Source: Chryseobacterium gleum (GTDB lineage: Bacteria > Bacteroidota > Bacteroidia > Flavobacteriales > Flavobacteriaceae). From it: DNA of 64,000 bases. A program made the position numbers and the translations under genes. Below are positions 17,254-26,066 of this stretch, in pieces (position 1 is the first letter of the stretch; the number at the start of each line of letters is the position of its first letter). The stretch spans positions 83,710 through 147,709 of the forward strand of contig CAMCVI010000002.1 of assembly GCA_945881885.1 (NCBI GenBank), given 5' to 3'. The notes below the pieces were generated by a model. That model saw only the letters and a list, made by a program, of their open reading frames with translations. It did not search any database and was not told the origin of the DNA.

Positions 17254-17790
17254 TTATTGCTGATATCTGTAAGTAAATCGTACTTTGTTTCCAACAGGAT
17301 TTCCGCTGGCATCGTGTTGATATGCTTCAAAAACATAATCAATTTTAGTAGCAGGGGAAACTGGAATTGTAGTATTAAAAATTTTATAGTCTTCAATATC
17401 TCCTACAGTTCCATTTGCTGGAACAGTAATTATTGGCTCCGAACTTAATGGATAAGAATAACCCGTAGAAATTGCAGACAAACATTGCGCGCCAATACAA
17501 ATACTTAAATAACTGGTGTCAGGAACTCCACTAAAAGAAATAAACTTAACTTTTGTATTTATTGGGGTCGCAGATGTATTTTTAAAATAAAATTTTAACG
17601 TATGGGCATTTCCTTGTGCTGAAATTGAATTAAAAGTTATAACATCTCCATCTTTAATTTCTGCACCAGAAGTTTTATTAAAAACTTTAAGTGAATTATT
17701 AGCAACAGGTTCTGGAGTTGTTTGAACGTCGTCTTTACTACAGCTAACAGCTGAAATAACAGCGAATAATAGGATTGCAATTTTTTTCAT
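17254..17790 (-). CDS. Hypothetical lipoprotein
   Basis: 178 residues with a lipobox (AVSCSKDD, Cys about residue 17) and a predicted all-beta body. I do not recognise the family. It starts 14 nt after the stop of the Omp28-like gene on the same strand and shares its terminator, so the two probably form an operon and may act together at the outer membrane. Asp after the lipidated Cys region does not help decide the membrane side in Bacteroidota. Confidence 0.75.
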   Translation of the reverse strand: MKKIAILLFAVISAVSCSKDDVQTTPEPVANNSLKVFNKTSGAEIKDGDVITFNSISAQGNAHTLKFYFKNTSATPINTKVKFISFSGVPDTSYLSICIGAQCLSAISTGYSYPLSSEPIITVPANGTVGDIEDYKIFNTTIPVSPATKIDYVFEAYQHDASGNPVGNKVRFTYRYQQ

Positions 17791-17804
17791 GGTTTTTTAT
17801 TTAA

Positions 17805-19517
17805 TTATTCAATTATTATTTTTTTAGTTTGTTCTCCTAATTCATTACTCATTTTTAATAAGTAAAGGCCTTTTTGAAGTTGGGTTAAATTTAAAGTAGT
17901 TTGATTGTTAATGTTTAACATTCTAAAAACTTCTTTACCTGTAACGTCAATTGCAACAACGTTTGTTGGTAATTGCGTATTGATTGTAAAAATACCATTA
18001 GAAGGATTTGGGTACAATGTAATTTCATTTGCATTAAAATCTTCTGCACTAAGAATATTGGCAACTTGGAATTTTCTTGAATCTGAAGATCCAAAAGCGC
18101 CACCTTCGATAGTTGGAATTAAAACATTGTTTGCTAAGATTTGATAAGAACCAACCCCATAACCACCGTTCATACCGTCTCCATATAAATCATTCATTAC
18201 AAACTTATAACAATCAAAAGGTAATGTTAAGTTTATATCTGGTTGCGGATATTCTCCTGGACCTGGACCATCAACATAAGTTGGACTTGATGCTACAATT
18301 GTATTTAAAGAATTTAGCAATTGCCATGATGATTCAGAACCCCACTGGTCAAGTGTAATTTTAATTGTAATATTTGTATTTGTAGTTAATGCTGCTTTTG
18401 CAAAAGTAACAGAACCAGAATTGTCAGAAACATTGGCGTCTGCTGGTACAGATACATTTAAAGTATTACTATTTAAAAGAGTATATGAAATTGCAGGTAA
18501 AGTAACCGTTTCTTTTGCGAAAGAAACTAAATTACCCGTCCAGTTATATACTTGTGGTGTACCACCATTGATACTATATGTAATTGGCAAAGTCGTTAAA
18601 GTTGTTTGACCATAATTTTGGATTTTTATTTTTGGTGAAATAGATGAAGCACATTGATTTTCTATACTTTCAACTTCCTTTAATTTAACGTCATTTGCAG
18701 CTAATCCAGTATAAGTTGGAGTAGCGCCGTTACCTGAAATAATTTTTTGTTGACCTTCTGCCATGAATGCAACAATTTCAAATTCACCCATTTCAGCAAT
18801 TATATTATTGTATGCTGCAGGTATAGTATAAGTGTAAGTTCTTGTAACAAATGTTCCAGTTGTAGTTGTATTGATAACTTCACCCCACTGTCCTGTAATC
18901 ATATGAATTAATCTGTGTTGGTGATTATAATTATTACCTGCATTTCCTCCAGTCTGTGGACCAACAGTATTATTTTGTAAAAAAGCCACATTTAAATTAT
19001 TTGTTGCTACCGGACTAGGTCCTGTGTAATAAGCTTCTACTAAAACAGTTAATAACCTAGTGGTTGCATTGATAGTTGCTGTAGTAGCCAAATTCACATA
19101 TGAAGATTGTGCTGTGATTTGATTTGAAGCACCCGTCCAGAAATTTCTGCTCATCGCTGTACCTGTTCCTCCGTTTTGCGCATTTCCAGGAAATACTGTG
19201 CGATTAACTGTTCCGGCTGGATATCCTGTTAGTCCACTTTGATTTGCTATAGCTGTTCCAAAAGGAGTTCTAAAATCTGGTTGACCAACGCTTGGAGTAG
19301 CAAAACCACCAACATGAATATTTATTAAAAAAACATTGGTAGGATTTGATGCTTTAATCGCATTTGCAATAGTATGTCCAGCTGGACACCAAACACAATT
19401 AACACCTGTAAATTCTTCAAGAATTACCTTTTTATTTTGAGGTGTTGTTTGAACTATTGTTTGTGCATTCATTTGGAATGCTGCAAATAAAATTGCAAGT
19501 AAAGTAATTTTTTTCAT
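17805..19517 (-). CDS. Omp28-related outer-membrane or secreted protein with T9SS sorting domain
   Basis: 570 residues. After the signal peptide comes an Omp28-type region with a thioredoxin-like start (EEFTGVNCVWCPAGH, C41-x2-C44), which is typical of Omp28 proteins and may be redox-active. Residues 279-470 contain the CARDB-like segment (YNWTGNLVSFAKETVTLP) and a NDLYGDG loop, the same module as in the metalloprotease at 5540-7621. The C-terminus is a type A sorting domain (LYPNPSNGIF). It is followed by a lipoprotein gene. Function is unknown; the Cys motif hints at periplasmic or surface thiol chemistry. Confidence 0.85.
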   Translation of the reverse strand: MKKITLLAILFAAFQMNAQTIVQTTPQNKKVILEEFTGVNCVWCPAGHTIANAIKASNPTNVFLINIHVGGFATPSVGQPDFRTPFGTAIANQSGLTGYPAGTVNRTVFPGNAQNGGTGTAMSRNFWTGASNQITAQSSYVNLATTATINATTRLLTVLVEAYYTGPSPVATNNLNVAFLQNNTVGPQTGGNAGNNYNHQHRLIHMITGQWGEVINTTTTGTFVTRTYTYTIPAAYNNIIAEMGEFEIVAFMAEGQQKIISGNGATPTYTGLAANDVKLKEVESIENQCASSISPKIKIQNYGQTTLTTLPITYSINGGTPQVYNWTGNLVSFAKETVTLPAISYTLLNSNTLNVSVPADANVSDNSGSVTFAKAALTTNTNITIKITLDQWGSESSWQLLNSLNTIVASSPTYVDGPGPGEYPQPDINLTLPFDCYKFVMNDLYGDGMNGGYGVGSYQILANNVLIPTIEGGAFGSSDSRKFQVANILSAEDFNANEITLYPNPSNGIFTINTQLPTNVVAIDVTGKEVFRMLNINNQTTLNLTQLQKGLYLLKMSNELGEQTKKIIIE

Positions 19518-19631
19518 AGTATAGGTTTTAGTAATTTGAATACAATAATAATAAATTTATTTTGAAAATCAAATAGTTAAGGGAAAAAATAATTAAAATG
19601 ATATATTTTCGTAAAAAAGACATGGGTTTTA

Positions 19632-20303
19632 CTACAAAAATGGCAAAATCTCATTTTTTAATTTATCGTATTCTCCTTGTAAAATTAATCCGTTGTCTAA
19701 CAATTTTTTATAATTATTAAGCTTGTCAAATAATTCATCTTTAGTAAATTCTGAAAGCTTTTTTTCATGTGATGGAATTGGTTCTTCTAATTCTGTGTCC
19801 TGAACTGTAGGAATAATTTCAGCAAAATGAGTAACTTCTTCTGTTGGAAATTCTTCTACTTCATCGGTTAAATTTGAAAATGAATTAATGTTTTCTGATA
19901 CGCCTCCATTTTTCAAAATATCCAATTGTTCTTTTGCATACGTATATAATTTACGTGCTTGATTTTTTGGCAAATATTCTACTGTGTGCGTCAAGTCGGT
20001 TTTGGTAGAAAAAGAAAAATCTGAACCTAAAAATCCTTCTTTTACAAAAGTACCAGCAATGTCATCCCAATCATAATCCATAAATTCCATTGATAATCCT
20101 AAATTTTTAGGTTTACATAAAATAATGCGTTTATTGGTTACCACAATACTATCAGGGAAAACGGTAATTGCAGGTTTTTTCTGAACAGCAATGTAGCCCA
20201 CTTCTTCATTGGACATTAATAAGTTTTCCAATTTAGACGTAATTTTTTCAATCGCTTTGGGATCTTGGTCTTCGTTTAATATTTTTTTTAAATTATCAAT
20301 CAT
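19632..20303 (-). CDS. PH-domain protein with C-terminal SHOCT-like region
   Basis: 223 residues. The first 130 or so fit a bacterial PH (YvbH/YokE-like) domain: VVTNKRIIL followed by a string of beta strands and an amphipathic helix. A variable acidic linker follows. The last 35 residues (about 185-223) form a SHOCT-like oligomerisation motif with G-x-x-x-x-x-E-Y-x-x-x-K. No signal peptide is present, so it is cytoplasmic. A TACATTTG box lies at 20352-20359. The function is unknown; the domains suggest an adaptor role. Confidence 0.7.
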   Translation of the reverse strand: MIDNLKKILNEDQDPKAIEKITSKLENLLMSNEEVGYIAVQKKPAITVFPDSIVVTNKRIILCKPKNLGLSMEFMDYDWDDIAGTFVKEGFLGSDFSFSTKTDLTHTVEYLPKNQARKLYTYAKEQLDILKNGGVSENINSFSNLTDEVEEFPTEEVTHFAEIIPTVQDTELEEPIPSHEKKLSEFTKDELFDKLNNYKKLLDNGLILQGEYDKLKNEILPFL

Positions 20304-20351
20304 TTTCTATTAGTTTATAAGTTAGTGGGTTAAAATTTTAAGAGATGGTAT

Positions 20352-20359
20352 CAAATGTA
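20352..20359 (-). promoter_or_regulatory. -7 promoter element of the PH-SHOCT gene
   Basis: TACATTTG on the minus strand, about 48 nt upstream of the start codon. Confidence 0.4.
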
Positions 20360-20363
20360 ATAC

Positions 20364-20735
20364 CTAAATTTTAGATTCTTGAATTTCCAATTGGATTTTT
20401 TTTGTCAAACTCTTAAAAATCAAATCGTAAGAATCATTAATTAATTTACACATCATATTATCATTCACATCAGAATTAAAATTTACGGTATTCCAGTGCA
20501 GTTTACTCATGTGGTAACCTGGCTCAATAGCTTCATAATTTGCACGAAGTTCTATGGCACGATCTGGGTCGCATTTTAAATTTAAACTTGGCTCTTGTAA
20601 TTCCCATTGTTTTAAAGTTGTCAAACAAAACATTTTTCCACCTACTTTAAACACCAAAGTATCTTCATCGAATGGAAAATGTTCGGTTACTCCTTTTTTA
20701 GATAGACAAAATTCGTATAGTTGTTGAATGTTCAT
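20364..20735 (-). CDS. MmcQ/YjbR family protein
   Basis: 123 residues of the MmcQ/YjbR fold, a small alpha/beta protein sometimes called DNA-binding. The family pattern is clear: FPFDEDTLVFKVGGKMFCL, then the LKCDP turn and YHMSKLHWNTV. It stands alone. A TATTTTTG box sits only 5 nt from the ATG, so the mRNA may be leaderless. The role of this family is poorly known. Confidence 0.9.
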   Translation of the reverse strand: MNIQQLYEFCLSKKGVTEHFPFDEDTLVFKVGGKMFCLTTLKQWELQEPSLNLKCDPDRAIELRANYEAIEPGYHMSKLHWNTVNFNSDVNDNMMCKLINDSYDLIFKSLTKKIQLEIQESKI

Positions 20736-20740
20736 GTTAT

Positions 20741-20748
20741 CAAAAATA
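20741..20748 (-). promoter_or_regulatory. -7 promoter element of the MmcQ/YjbR gene, very close to the start
   Basis: TATTTTTG on the minus strand, separated from the ATG by only 5 nt. Initiation at the usual distance would give a leaderless or nearly leaderless transcript. Confidence 0.45.
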
Positions 20749-20829
20749 ATTAAATTTTATGAATTGTGGAGTTGGTTTTGATTATAAAATTATTATTTTT
20801 AGCAAAATTTTAATTTTATTTATAAAGCA

Positions 20830-22452
20830 ATGCAAAATAATATTTCTAAAAATCAGCTTTTTGATGTTTATTCTACTGTAAATTCTAAAGAAATTCCTTT
20901 TATTAACCAAGAAGAATATTTGGTGAACGGAGCATTCAAATCTTGGAAAGGTCCTTTCAATGAAATTCATTCTGCTATTTGCAAACCAACATCTAATGAA
21001 AAATTAGCACCTATTTTAATTGGAAAAATACCAAAAACATGTTTGCCTGAAGCAATGGAATGTTTAGAAAGTGCGGAACGAGCATATGAAAATGGTTTTG
21101 GAGAATGGCCCATGCTTTCTGTTGAAAAAAGAATTTCTCATGTGGAACATTTTGTTGGCGAAATGCTAAAGTTGAGAACAGAAGTTATAAATTTATTAAT
21201 GTGGGAAATTGGAAAATCTGAAAAAGATTCTGAAAAAGAATTTGATAGAACCATAAAATACATATACGACACCATTGAATCTTTAAAAAAATTAGAAAGA
21301 AAATCGGCTACTTTTACTATTGAAGAAGGCGTAATTGGTCAAATTCGTCGTTCGCCTTTAGGTATAACGCTTTGTATTGGTCCTTATAATTACCCTTTAA
21401 ATGAAACATATACTTTGCTAATTCCTGCCTTAATAATGGGTAATGTAATTTTATTCAAACCACCAAAACATGGTTGTTTATTGCATTACTGTTTATCTAA
21501 GGCCATAGAAAAAAGTTTTCCAAAAGGCGTTGTGAATTATCTTTATGGAAAAGGAAGTGAAATTATTGAACCGTTAATGAATACCGGAAAAATAAATGTT
21601 TTAACCTTAATCGGTTCTAGTAAAGTTGCATCAGATATTAAAAAAGCACATCCAAAAGTAAACCGATTACGAGCTATTTTAGGATTAGATGCCAAAAATC
21701 CAGCGATAGTTTTAGAAAATGCCAATATAGAAAATGCCATAGAAGAATGTCTTTTAGGAAGTTTGTCTTTTAATGGACAACGTTGTACAGCTTTAAAAAT
21801 ATTATTTGTTCATGAAAATATTAAAGATGAATTTATTAAAAAATTCTGCGAAAAAGTAGATGCTTTAAAATTTGGAATGCCTTGGGACGAAAAAGTACAA
21901 ATTACACCTTTGCCTGAGGAAGAAAAATTCAACTATTTAAATGATTGCATTGCCGATGCCGAAAGTAAAGGCGCAAAAATAATGAATGAAAATGGCGCCA
22001 TTCAAAACGGCACCTTATTTTTTCCAGCAGTAATGTATCCTGTTAGTGAAGGAATGAAATTGTATCGTGAAGAACAATTTGGACCAATTGTACCGATTGT
22101 TTCATTCAAAGAATTACAAGAACCGATTGATTATATGATTACCTCTAATTTCGGACAACAAGTGAGTATTTTTGGAACGGATACCCATGAAATTTCGCAT
22201 TTAATTGATGGGTTAGTCAATCAAGTTTCACGTGTAAACCTTAATGTGCAATGCCAACGTGGACCCGATACTTTCCCATTTACAGGTCGTAAAGATTCTG
22301 CGGAAGGCACACTTTCGGTTTATGATGCGCTTAGATCGTTTTCAATTAGAACAGTTGTTGCAACAAAAGAAAATAAAGACAACAAAGCCATTATTAATAA
22401 AATTGTGACTGAAGGAGAATCTAACTTTTTATCTACGAAGTTTATTTTTTAA
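20830..22452 (+). CDS. NADP-dependent aldehyde dehydrogenase, GapN-like
   Basis: 540 residues of the ALDH superfamily. The catalytic Cys is C319 (FNGQRCTALK), and the oxyanion Asn is N187 (PYNYPLNE). GQRCTALK resembles non-phosphorylating glyceraldehyde-3-phosphate dehydrogenase, which makes NADPH while bypassing the ATP-yielding step. The position of the usual general-base Glu, 34 residues before the Cys, is Gly285 (LGLDAKN instead of LELGGKD). That may be a clade feature or an altered mechanism. An upstream TATTTTTAG sequence is a weak promoter candidate. GapN is inferred; another aldehyde substrate is possible. Confidence 0.8.
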   Translation: MQNNISKNQLFDVYSTVNSKEIPFINQEEYLVNGAFKSWKGPFNEIHSAICKPTSNEKLAPILIGKIPKTCLPEAMECLESAERAYENGFGEWPMLSVEKRISHVEHFVGEMLKLRTEVINLLMWEIGKSEKDSEKEFDRTIKYIYDTIESLKKLERKSATFTIEEGVIGQIRRSPLGITLCIGPYNYPLNETYTLLIPALIMGNVILFKPPKHGCLLHYCLSKAIEKSFPKGVVNYLYGKGSEIIEPLMNTGKINVLTLIGSSKVASDIKKAHPKVNRLRAILGLDAKNPAIVLENANIENAIEECLLGSLSFNGQRCTALKILFVHENIKDEFIKKFCEKVDALKFGMPWDEKVQITPLPEEEKFNYLNDCIADAESKGAKIMNENGAIQNGTLFFPAVMYPVSEGMKLYREEQFGPIVPIVSFKELQEPIDYMITSNFGQQVSIFGTDTHEISHLIDGLVNQVSRVNLNVQCQRGPDTFPFTGRKDSAEGTLSVYDALRSFSIRTVVATKENKDNKAIINKIVTEGESNFLSTKFIF

Positions 22453-22478
22453 AACTTATTTTTTCAAATGTATTTACT

Positions 22479-23231
22479 TTAATGAATTGCATATAAAATT
22501 GGTTTACTTGGACTTGCATCATTTTCAAATGAAGCAATCTGTAAATTCAACAAATAGGTGCCGTCAGAAACGGAATCATTTACAAAAATTAATTCCGTAA
22601 TCGTGCAATCTAATCGTGCATCCTCGTTTAAAATTTTGGTGTTTTTTACATTCCAAAATGCTTTGTGTGCCAATAATTTGCCTGCGTCTTCTTCTCTGTC
22701 TACACTTGGTAAATCTATAAGAAGGTGTTTGATTCCGATTTCTCGAATATAAATTGCCGCTTCTTCTAACAAATAAGGCGGATTGGTATGCGAATAATTC
22801 TTTGATTTTTTTTCTGAAATATTTGGAAGTGTACGAATAATTATCGCTTCAGGCGTTTTCCCATTTAATGAATTTTCAATTTGATTTTTGGTAATGACAA
22901 AATCGCCGTTTCTTTCTTCGGGCGAAATAGAAACTAATTCTGCCATGAAAAAAAACTGTTTTAAATACTGATTTATCGAATAAAATTCGTTTGTTATATG
23001 TCCTAAACACTCGGTATGCGTGCCATGTCCGTGTGGATTGAAAAATATATTGTTGAAATTTGTGGAACTTCCTTCAGATACTTTCCCTGTCCAATTTTCA
23101 AAAGTTACAGGTTCAATTACTGGTTTTTCAATATACCAAGCAATGGGATTGGCATCTGTATTAGATAAAGGTAAAGAAATATCAATGGGTTTTGATAAGT
23201 TGATATTGAAGTTGTTTATAGTAGCTTTCAT
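22479..23231 (-). CDS. Cyclase-family hydrolase (kynurenine formamidase-like)
   Basis: 250 residues from the ATG at 23231; an earlier in-frame GTG at 23240 is less likely. The zinc-site motif HGHGTHTECLGH (H-x-G-T-H-x4-H) is intact and a conserved LLIDLPSVDREEDAGK follows. Members hydrolyse N-formyl-kynurenine, cyclic amides or related compounds. No tryptophan-degradation gene lies nearby, so the substrate is open. It is convergent with the GapN-like gene, with only 26 nt between the stops and no hairpin. Confidence 0.8.
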   Translation of the reverse strand: MKATINNFNINLSKPIDISLPLSNTDANPIAWYIEKPVIEPVTFENWTGKVSEGSSTNFNNIFFNPHGHGTHTECLGHITNEFYSINQYLKQFFFMAELVSISPEERNGDFVITKNQIENSLNGKTPEAIIIRTLPNISEKKSKNYSHTNPPYLLEEAAIYIREIGIKHLLIDLPSVDREEDAGKLLAHKAFWNVKNTKILNEDARLDCTITELIFVNDSVSDGTYLLNLQIASFENDASPSKPILYAIH

Positions 23232-23248
23232 TTTTATCACGCGGTTTT

Positions 23249-23331
23249 AACTGATATTTTATTGCAGATTTACACAGATTTTTATAATATGCGTTGCTTG
23301 CATCTGTCTAATCTGGGTACCAATATCAGTT
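23249..23331. repeat. Palindromic intergenic repeat, family C, part 1
   Basis: Outer arms AACTGATAT (23249-23257) and ATATCAGTT (23323-23331) form a perfect 9-bp inverted repeat; the second arm extends into the last codons of hemW. Inside, GCAGATTTACACAGATT and the reverse-strand CAGATTAGACAGAT give iterated ACAGATT words on both strands. It is related in wording to the element at 50104-50163. Confidence 0.5.
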
Positions 23332-24459
23332 CAAATTTAGCAAAAACAAATCACTTGCAATACCATCACACAAAAATTTTCCTTTTTTAGTGGTTTTTAA
23401 AATGTTATTTTCAACTTTTAACAAATTGTCTGAAATATATTTCTCTGCTTGTTGGCGCAAATAATCTAAATAATTACTTCCAAATTCAGTTTCGATTTTC
23501 TCCAATGAAACGCCCCAAATAGTTCGTAAACCCGTCATAATGTATTCATTATAATGATCTGTTTTAGACAAAATTTCCGATTCTGAAGGGAATTTATTTT
23601 CTGCAATTGCTTTTAAATACAACGAATTATTCGATACATTCCAACTTCTAGTTTCTCCATTAAAACTATGCGCAGACGGACCAATTCCAATATATTTTTT
23701 ACCTAACCAATAAGCGGTGTTATTTTTTGAAAAATAATCTAGTTTACCAAAATTCGATAATTCATAATGTATAAATCCGTTTTCTTGCAATTTATCAATT
23801 AAAATATGAAAATGTTGTTGCAATACATCATCATCTAAATTTGTTATTGAACCTGACTTTATCATTTTATGCAATGCCGTTTTGGGCTCCACAGTTAAAG
23901 CATAACTGGAAATATGTGGAATATTGAAACTTATTGCCATTTCTATGTTTTGAAGCCATTTCTCATTGCTCATATTTGGCATTCCGTAAATTAAATCGAT
24001 AGATATATTGTCGAAATATTGTGTAGCAAATGCTAAACATTTTTTGGCTTCCGCCGAATTGTGTGCGCGATTCATCAATTGTAAATCATCTTCAAAAAAA
24101 GATTGAATACCAATAGACAATCGGTTAATTGGCGAATTGGCATATTGAAGAATCGTTTCTTCATCCAAATCGTCCGGATTCGCTTCTAATGTAATTTCTG
24201 GATTTTCTATAACTTTAAAATGTTTGTAAACCGTATCAATCAAAAATCGTATATCATCAATCGCCAATACACTTGGTGTGCCTCCACCAAAATAAATGGT
24301 TTCTACTACTTCGTTTTGAAATTCATCTTTACGAAGTTCCATTTCTTTCGCCAAAGCCAACACAATCTCTTCTTTCTTCTTCATTGAAGTGGAAAAATGA
24401 AAATCGCAATAATGACACGCTTGCTTGCAAAAAGGGATATGAATGTAGATTCCTGACAT
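23326..24459 (-). CDS. hemW: Radical SAM heme chaperone HemW
   Basis: 377 residues. The HemN-type N-terminus IHIPFCKQACHYCDFHF holds the C-x3-C-x2-C cluster ligands plus the aromatic that follows them. YFGGGTPS and RLSIGIQSF are the SAM-binding segments. The C-terminal region is shorter than that of true coproporphyrinogen oxidase HemN, so the heme-trafficking HemW assignment is preferred over oxygen-independent CPO. Its last codons overlap one arm of a palindromic repeat. Confidence 0.9.
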   Translation of the reverse strand: MSGIYIHIPFCKQACHYCDFHFSTSMKKKEEIVLALAKEMELRKDEFQNEVVETIYFGGGTPSVLAIDDIRFLIDTVYKHFKVIENPEITLEANPDDLDEETILQYANSPINRLSIGIQSFFEDDLQLMNRAHNSAEAKKCLAFATQYFDNISIDLIYGMPNMSNEKWLQNIEMAISFNIPHISSYALTVEPKTALHKMIKSGSITNLDDDVLQQHFHILIDKLQENGFIHYELSNFGKLDYFSKNNTAYWLGKKYIGIGPSAHSFNGETRSWNVSNNSLYLKAIAENKFPSESEILSKTDHYNEYIMTGLRTIWGVSLEKIETEFGSNYLDYLRQQAEKYISDNLLKVENNILKTTKKGKFLCDGIASDLFLLNLN

Positions 24460-24462
24460 ATT

Positions 24463-24500
24463 AATTAGGTAATTTGAAAATTTGATAATGAGATAATTCT
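24463..24500. repeat. Degenerate reiterated words upstream of hemW
   Basis: The stretch GGTAATTTGAAAATTTGATAATGAGATAATT-like text is built from recurring AATTTGA and GATAAT words with variations. It lies 4 nt upstream of the hemW start on the minus strand. It codes for nothing. Confidence 0.4.
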
Positions 24501-24531
24501 ATTTTATTAATTTACTAATCAACTATTTTTC

Positions 24532-25086
24532 TCATTTTCTAATTTTATCTTCATTATTCTTTACAAAAGCATCCCAACCTGTATAACTTGTTGTTCCCAC
24601 AACTTTTCCGGTATTAAAAAAATGACAAACTGCAGCAGCTAATCCATCTGTAGAATCTAAGTTTTTGGGTAAGGTTTTTAATCCTAATAGTTGTTGTAGC
24701 ATTTTGGCTACTTGTTCTTTACTGGCGTTTCCATTTCCAGTAATGGCCATTTTAATTTTCTTGGGTTCGTATTCAGTAATTGGAATTTCTCTTGATAAAC
24801 CTGCAGCCATAGCCACGCCTTGTGCTCTTCCTAATTTTAGCATCGATTGTACATTCTTTCCAAAAAACGGCGCTTCAATGGCAATTTCATCAGGATGGTA
24901 CGTGTCAATTAATTCGATAGTGCGTTCAAAAATTCGTTTCAACTTCATATAATGATCGTCCATTTTACTCAGTTGTAATTCGTTTAACTGAATAAACTCC
25001 ATTTTTTTATTAACTACACGAATGAGTCCGAAACCCATAATAGTAGTTCCAGGATCGATACCGAGAATGATGCGTTCGTTTGACAA
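24532..25086 (-). CDS. ruvC: Crossover junction endodeoxyribonuclease RuvC
   Basis: Resolves Holliday junctions with RuvAB. The N-terminal [16 protein letters not shown] contains the first catalytic Asp; the second acidic residue lies in [10 protein letters not shown], and [13 protein letters not shown] holds the last pair. The length of 184 residues is typical. It ends 72 nt upstream of the hemW start on the same strand. The upstream side is a short divergent region shared with a flippase-like gene. Confidence 0.95.
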   Translation of the reverse strand: MSNERIILGIDPGTTIMGFGLIRVVNKKMEFIQLNELQLSKMDDHYMKLKRIFERTIELIDTYHPDEIAIEAPFFGKNVQSMLKLGRAQGVAMAAGLSREIPITEYEPKKIKMAITGNGNASKEQVAKMLQQLLGLKTLPKNLDSTDGLAAAVCHFFNTGKVVGTTSYTGWDAFVKNNEDKIRK

Positions 25087-25092
25087 AATTTT

Positions 25093-25125
25093 ATTTCAGG
25101 TTTAAGGTTTCAAGTTCAAAGTTTT
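25093..25125. repeat. Degenerate reiterated words between ruvC and the flippase-like gene
   Basis: Repeated AGGTTT/AAGGTTTCAAGTTCAAAGTTT-type text: the words GGTTT, AAGTT and CAAAG recur with small changes in 33 nt. It fills the divergent region next to two start codons. Confidence 0.4.
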
Positions 25126-25138
25126 GTTACTTTGCAAA

Positions 25139-26056
25139 ATGATTTCAAACAAAACTAAACAATATCTCACACTTATAATAAAACTGACGATTGTTTTTGG
25201 AGCTTTTTATTTTATCTATGAAAAATTAGCAAATGATGACAAGTTAAGTTGGAAACAATTTTCAGAAATTTTGCAAGATAAATTTTCTATTTCTTGGTTA
25301 ATTTTCATGCTTGGTTTTAGTTTTGTAAACCGTTTTTTAGAAATTTTAAAATGGCAGAATTTAGTTGAAGTAATTGAAAGAATTTCGCTTTACACGGCAA
25401 CGAAACAAGTTTTAGCGGGCGTAACTGCAGGATTATTTACACCAAACGGAATTGGTGAATACGCCGGAAAAGCACTTTATTTTCCTAAAGATAAAACCAA
25501 ACGGATTTTATTTTTAAACGTAATTTGTAATGGAATTCAATTGATTATTGCCGTTTTTTTTGGGTTAATTGGGCTTTTATATTTGGGTTATACGTACACT
25601 TTTTTAATTATTCTATTTATTTTACTAATGTTAGTAAGCTTTTTATTTTTAACAAAAAATGCTAAAATAAAAGGATATTCTGTTCAATTGTTTGTAGAAA
25701 AAATTACAGAAATCCCAAAGAAAATTCACCGGAAAAACACGTTATTAGCGATTACTAGATATGTCACTTTTACGCATCAATACTATTTTTTATTTTTGTT
25801 ATTTGGAGTAAAAATTGACTATTTCACTTTAATGGCTACTATAACTGCGGTTTATTTTATTGCGAGTTCATTACCTTCTTTTCAATTTTTAGATTTTATT
25901 GTAAAAGGAAGTGTTGCCATTTGGTTTTTCAATAAATTAAATGTTGACGACTATGTAGTTTTATTTATTAGTACCTTTATGTGGTTGTCGAATGTAGTGT
26001 TACCAGTGTTAATTGGGAGTTATTTTGTATTGATTTTTAAACCAAAAAAAATATAA
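25139..26056 (+). CDS. Flippase-like membrane protein (LPG synthase TM-domain family)
   Basis: 305 residues with about eight hydrophobic segments, in the pattern of the MprF/AglD N-terminal flippase domain (lysylphosphatidylglycerol synthase TM region): the GVTAGLFTPNGIGEYAGK motif at about residues 94-111. I use the ATG at 25139; an earlier in-frame TTG (25124) falls in promoter-like text. TTACTTTG with only 4 nt before the ATG suggests a leaderless mRNA. A role in moving a lipid-linked substrate is inferred. It converges with the next gene, 10 nt away. Confidence 0.75.
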   Translation: MISNKTKQYLTLIIKLTIVFGAFYFIYEKLANDDKLSWKQFSEILQDKFSISWLIFMLGFSFVNRFLEILKWQNLVEVIERISLYTATKQVLAGVTAGLFTPNGIGEYAGKALYFPKDKTKRILFLNVICNGIQLIIAVFFGLIGLLYLGYTYTFLIILFILLMLVSFLFLTKNAKIKGYSVQLFVEKITEIPKKIHRKNTLLAITRYVTFTHQYYFLFLLFGVKIDYFTLMATITAVYFIASSLPSFQFLDFIVKGSVAIWFFNKLNVDDYVVLFISTFMWLSNVVLPVLIGSYFVLIFKPKKI

Positions 26057-26066
26057 CTTAAGAAAT

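Noticed and set aside
23232..23240. GTG start for the cyclase-family gene
   Set aside because: It adds three residues with no support; the ATG at 23231 is preferred.
25124..25138. TTG start for the flippase-like gene
   Set aside because: It falls in a promoter-like TTACTTTG region, and the ATG at 25139 is better placed.
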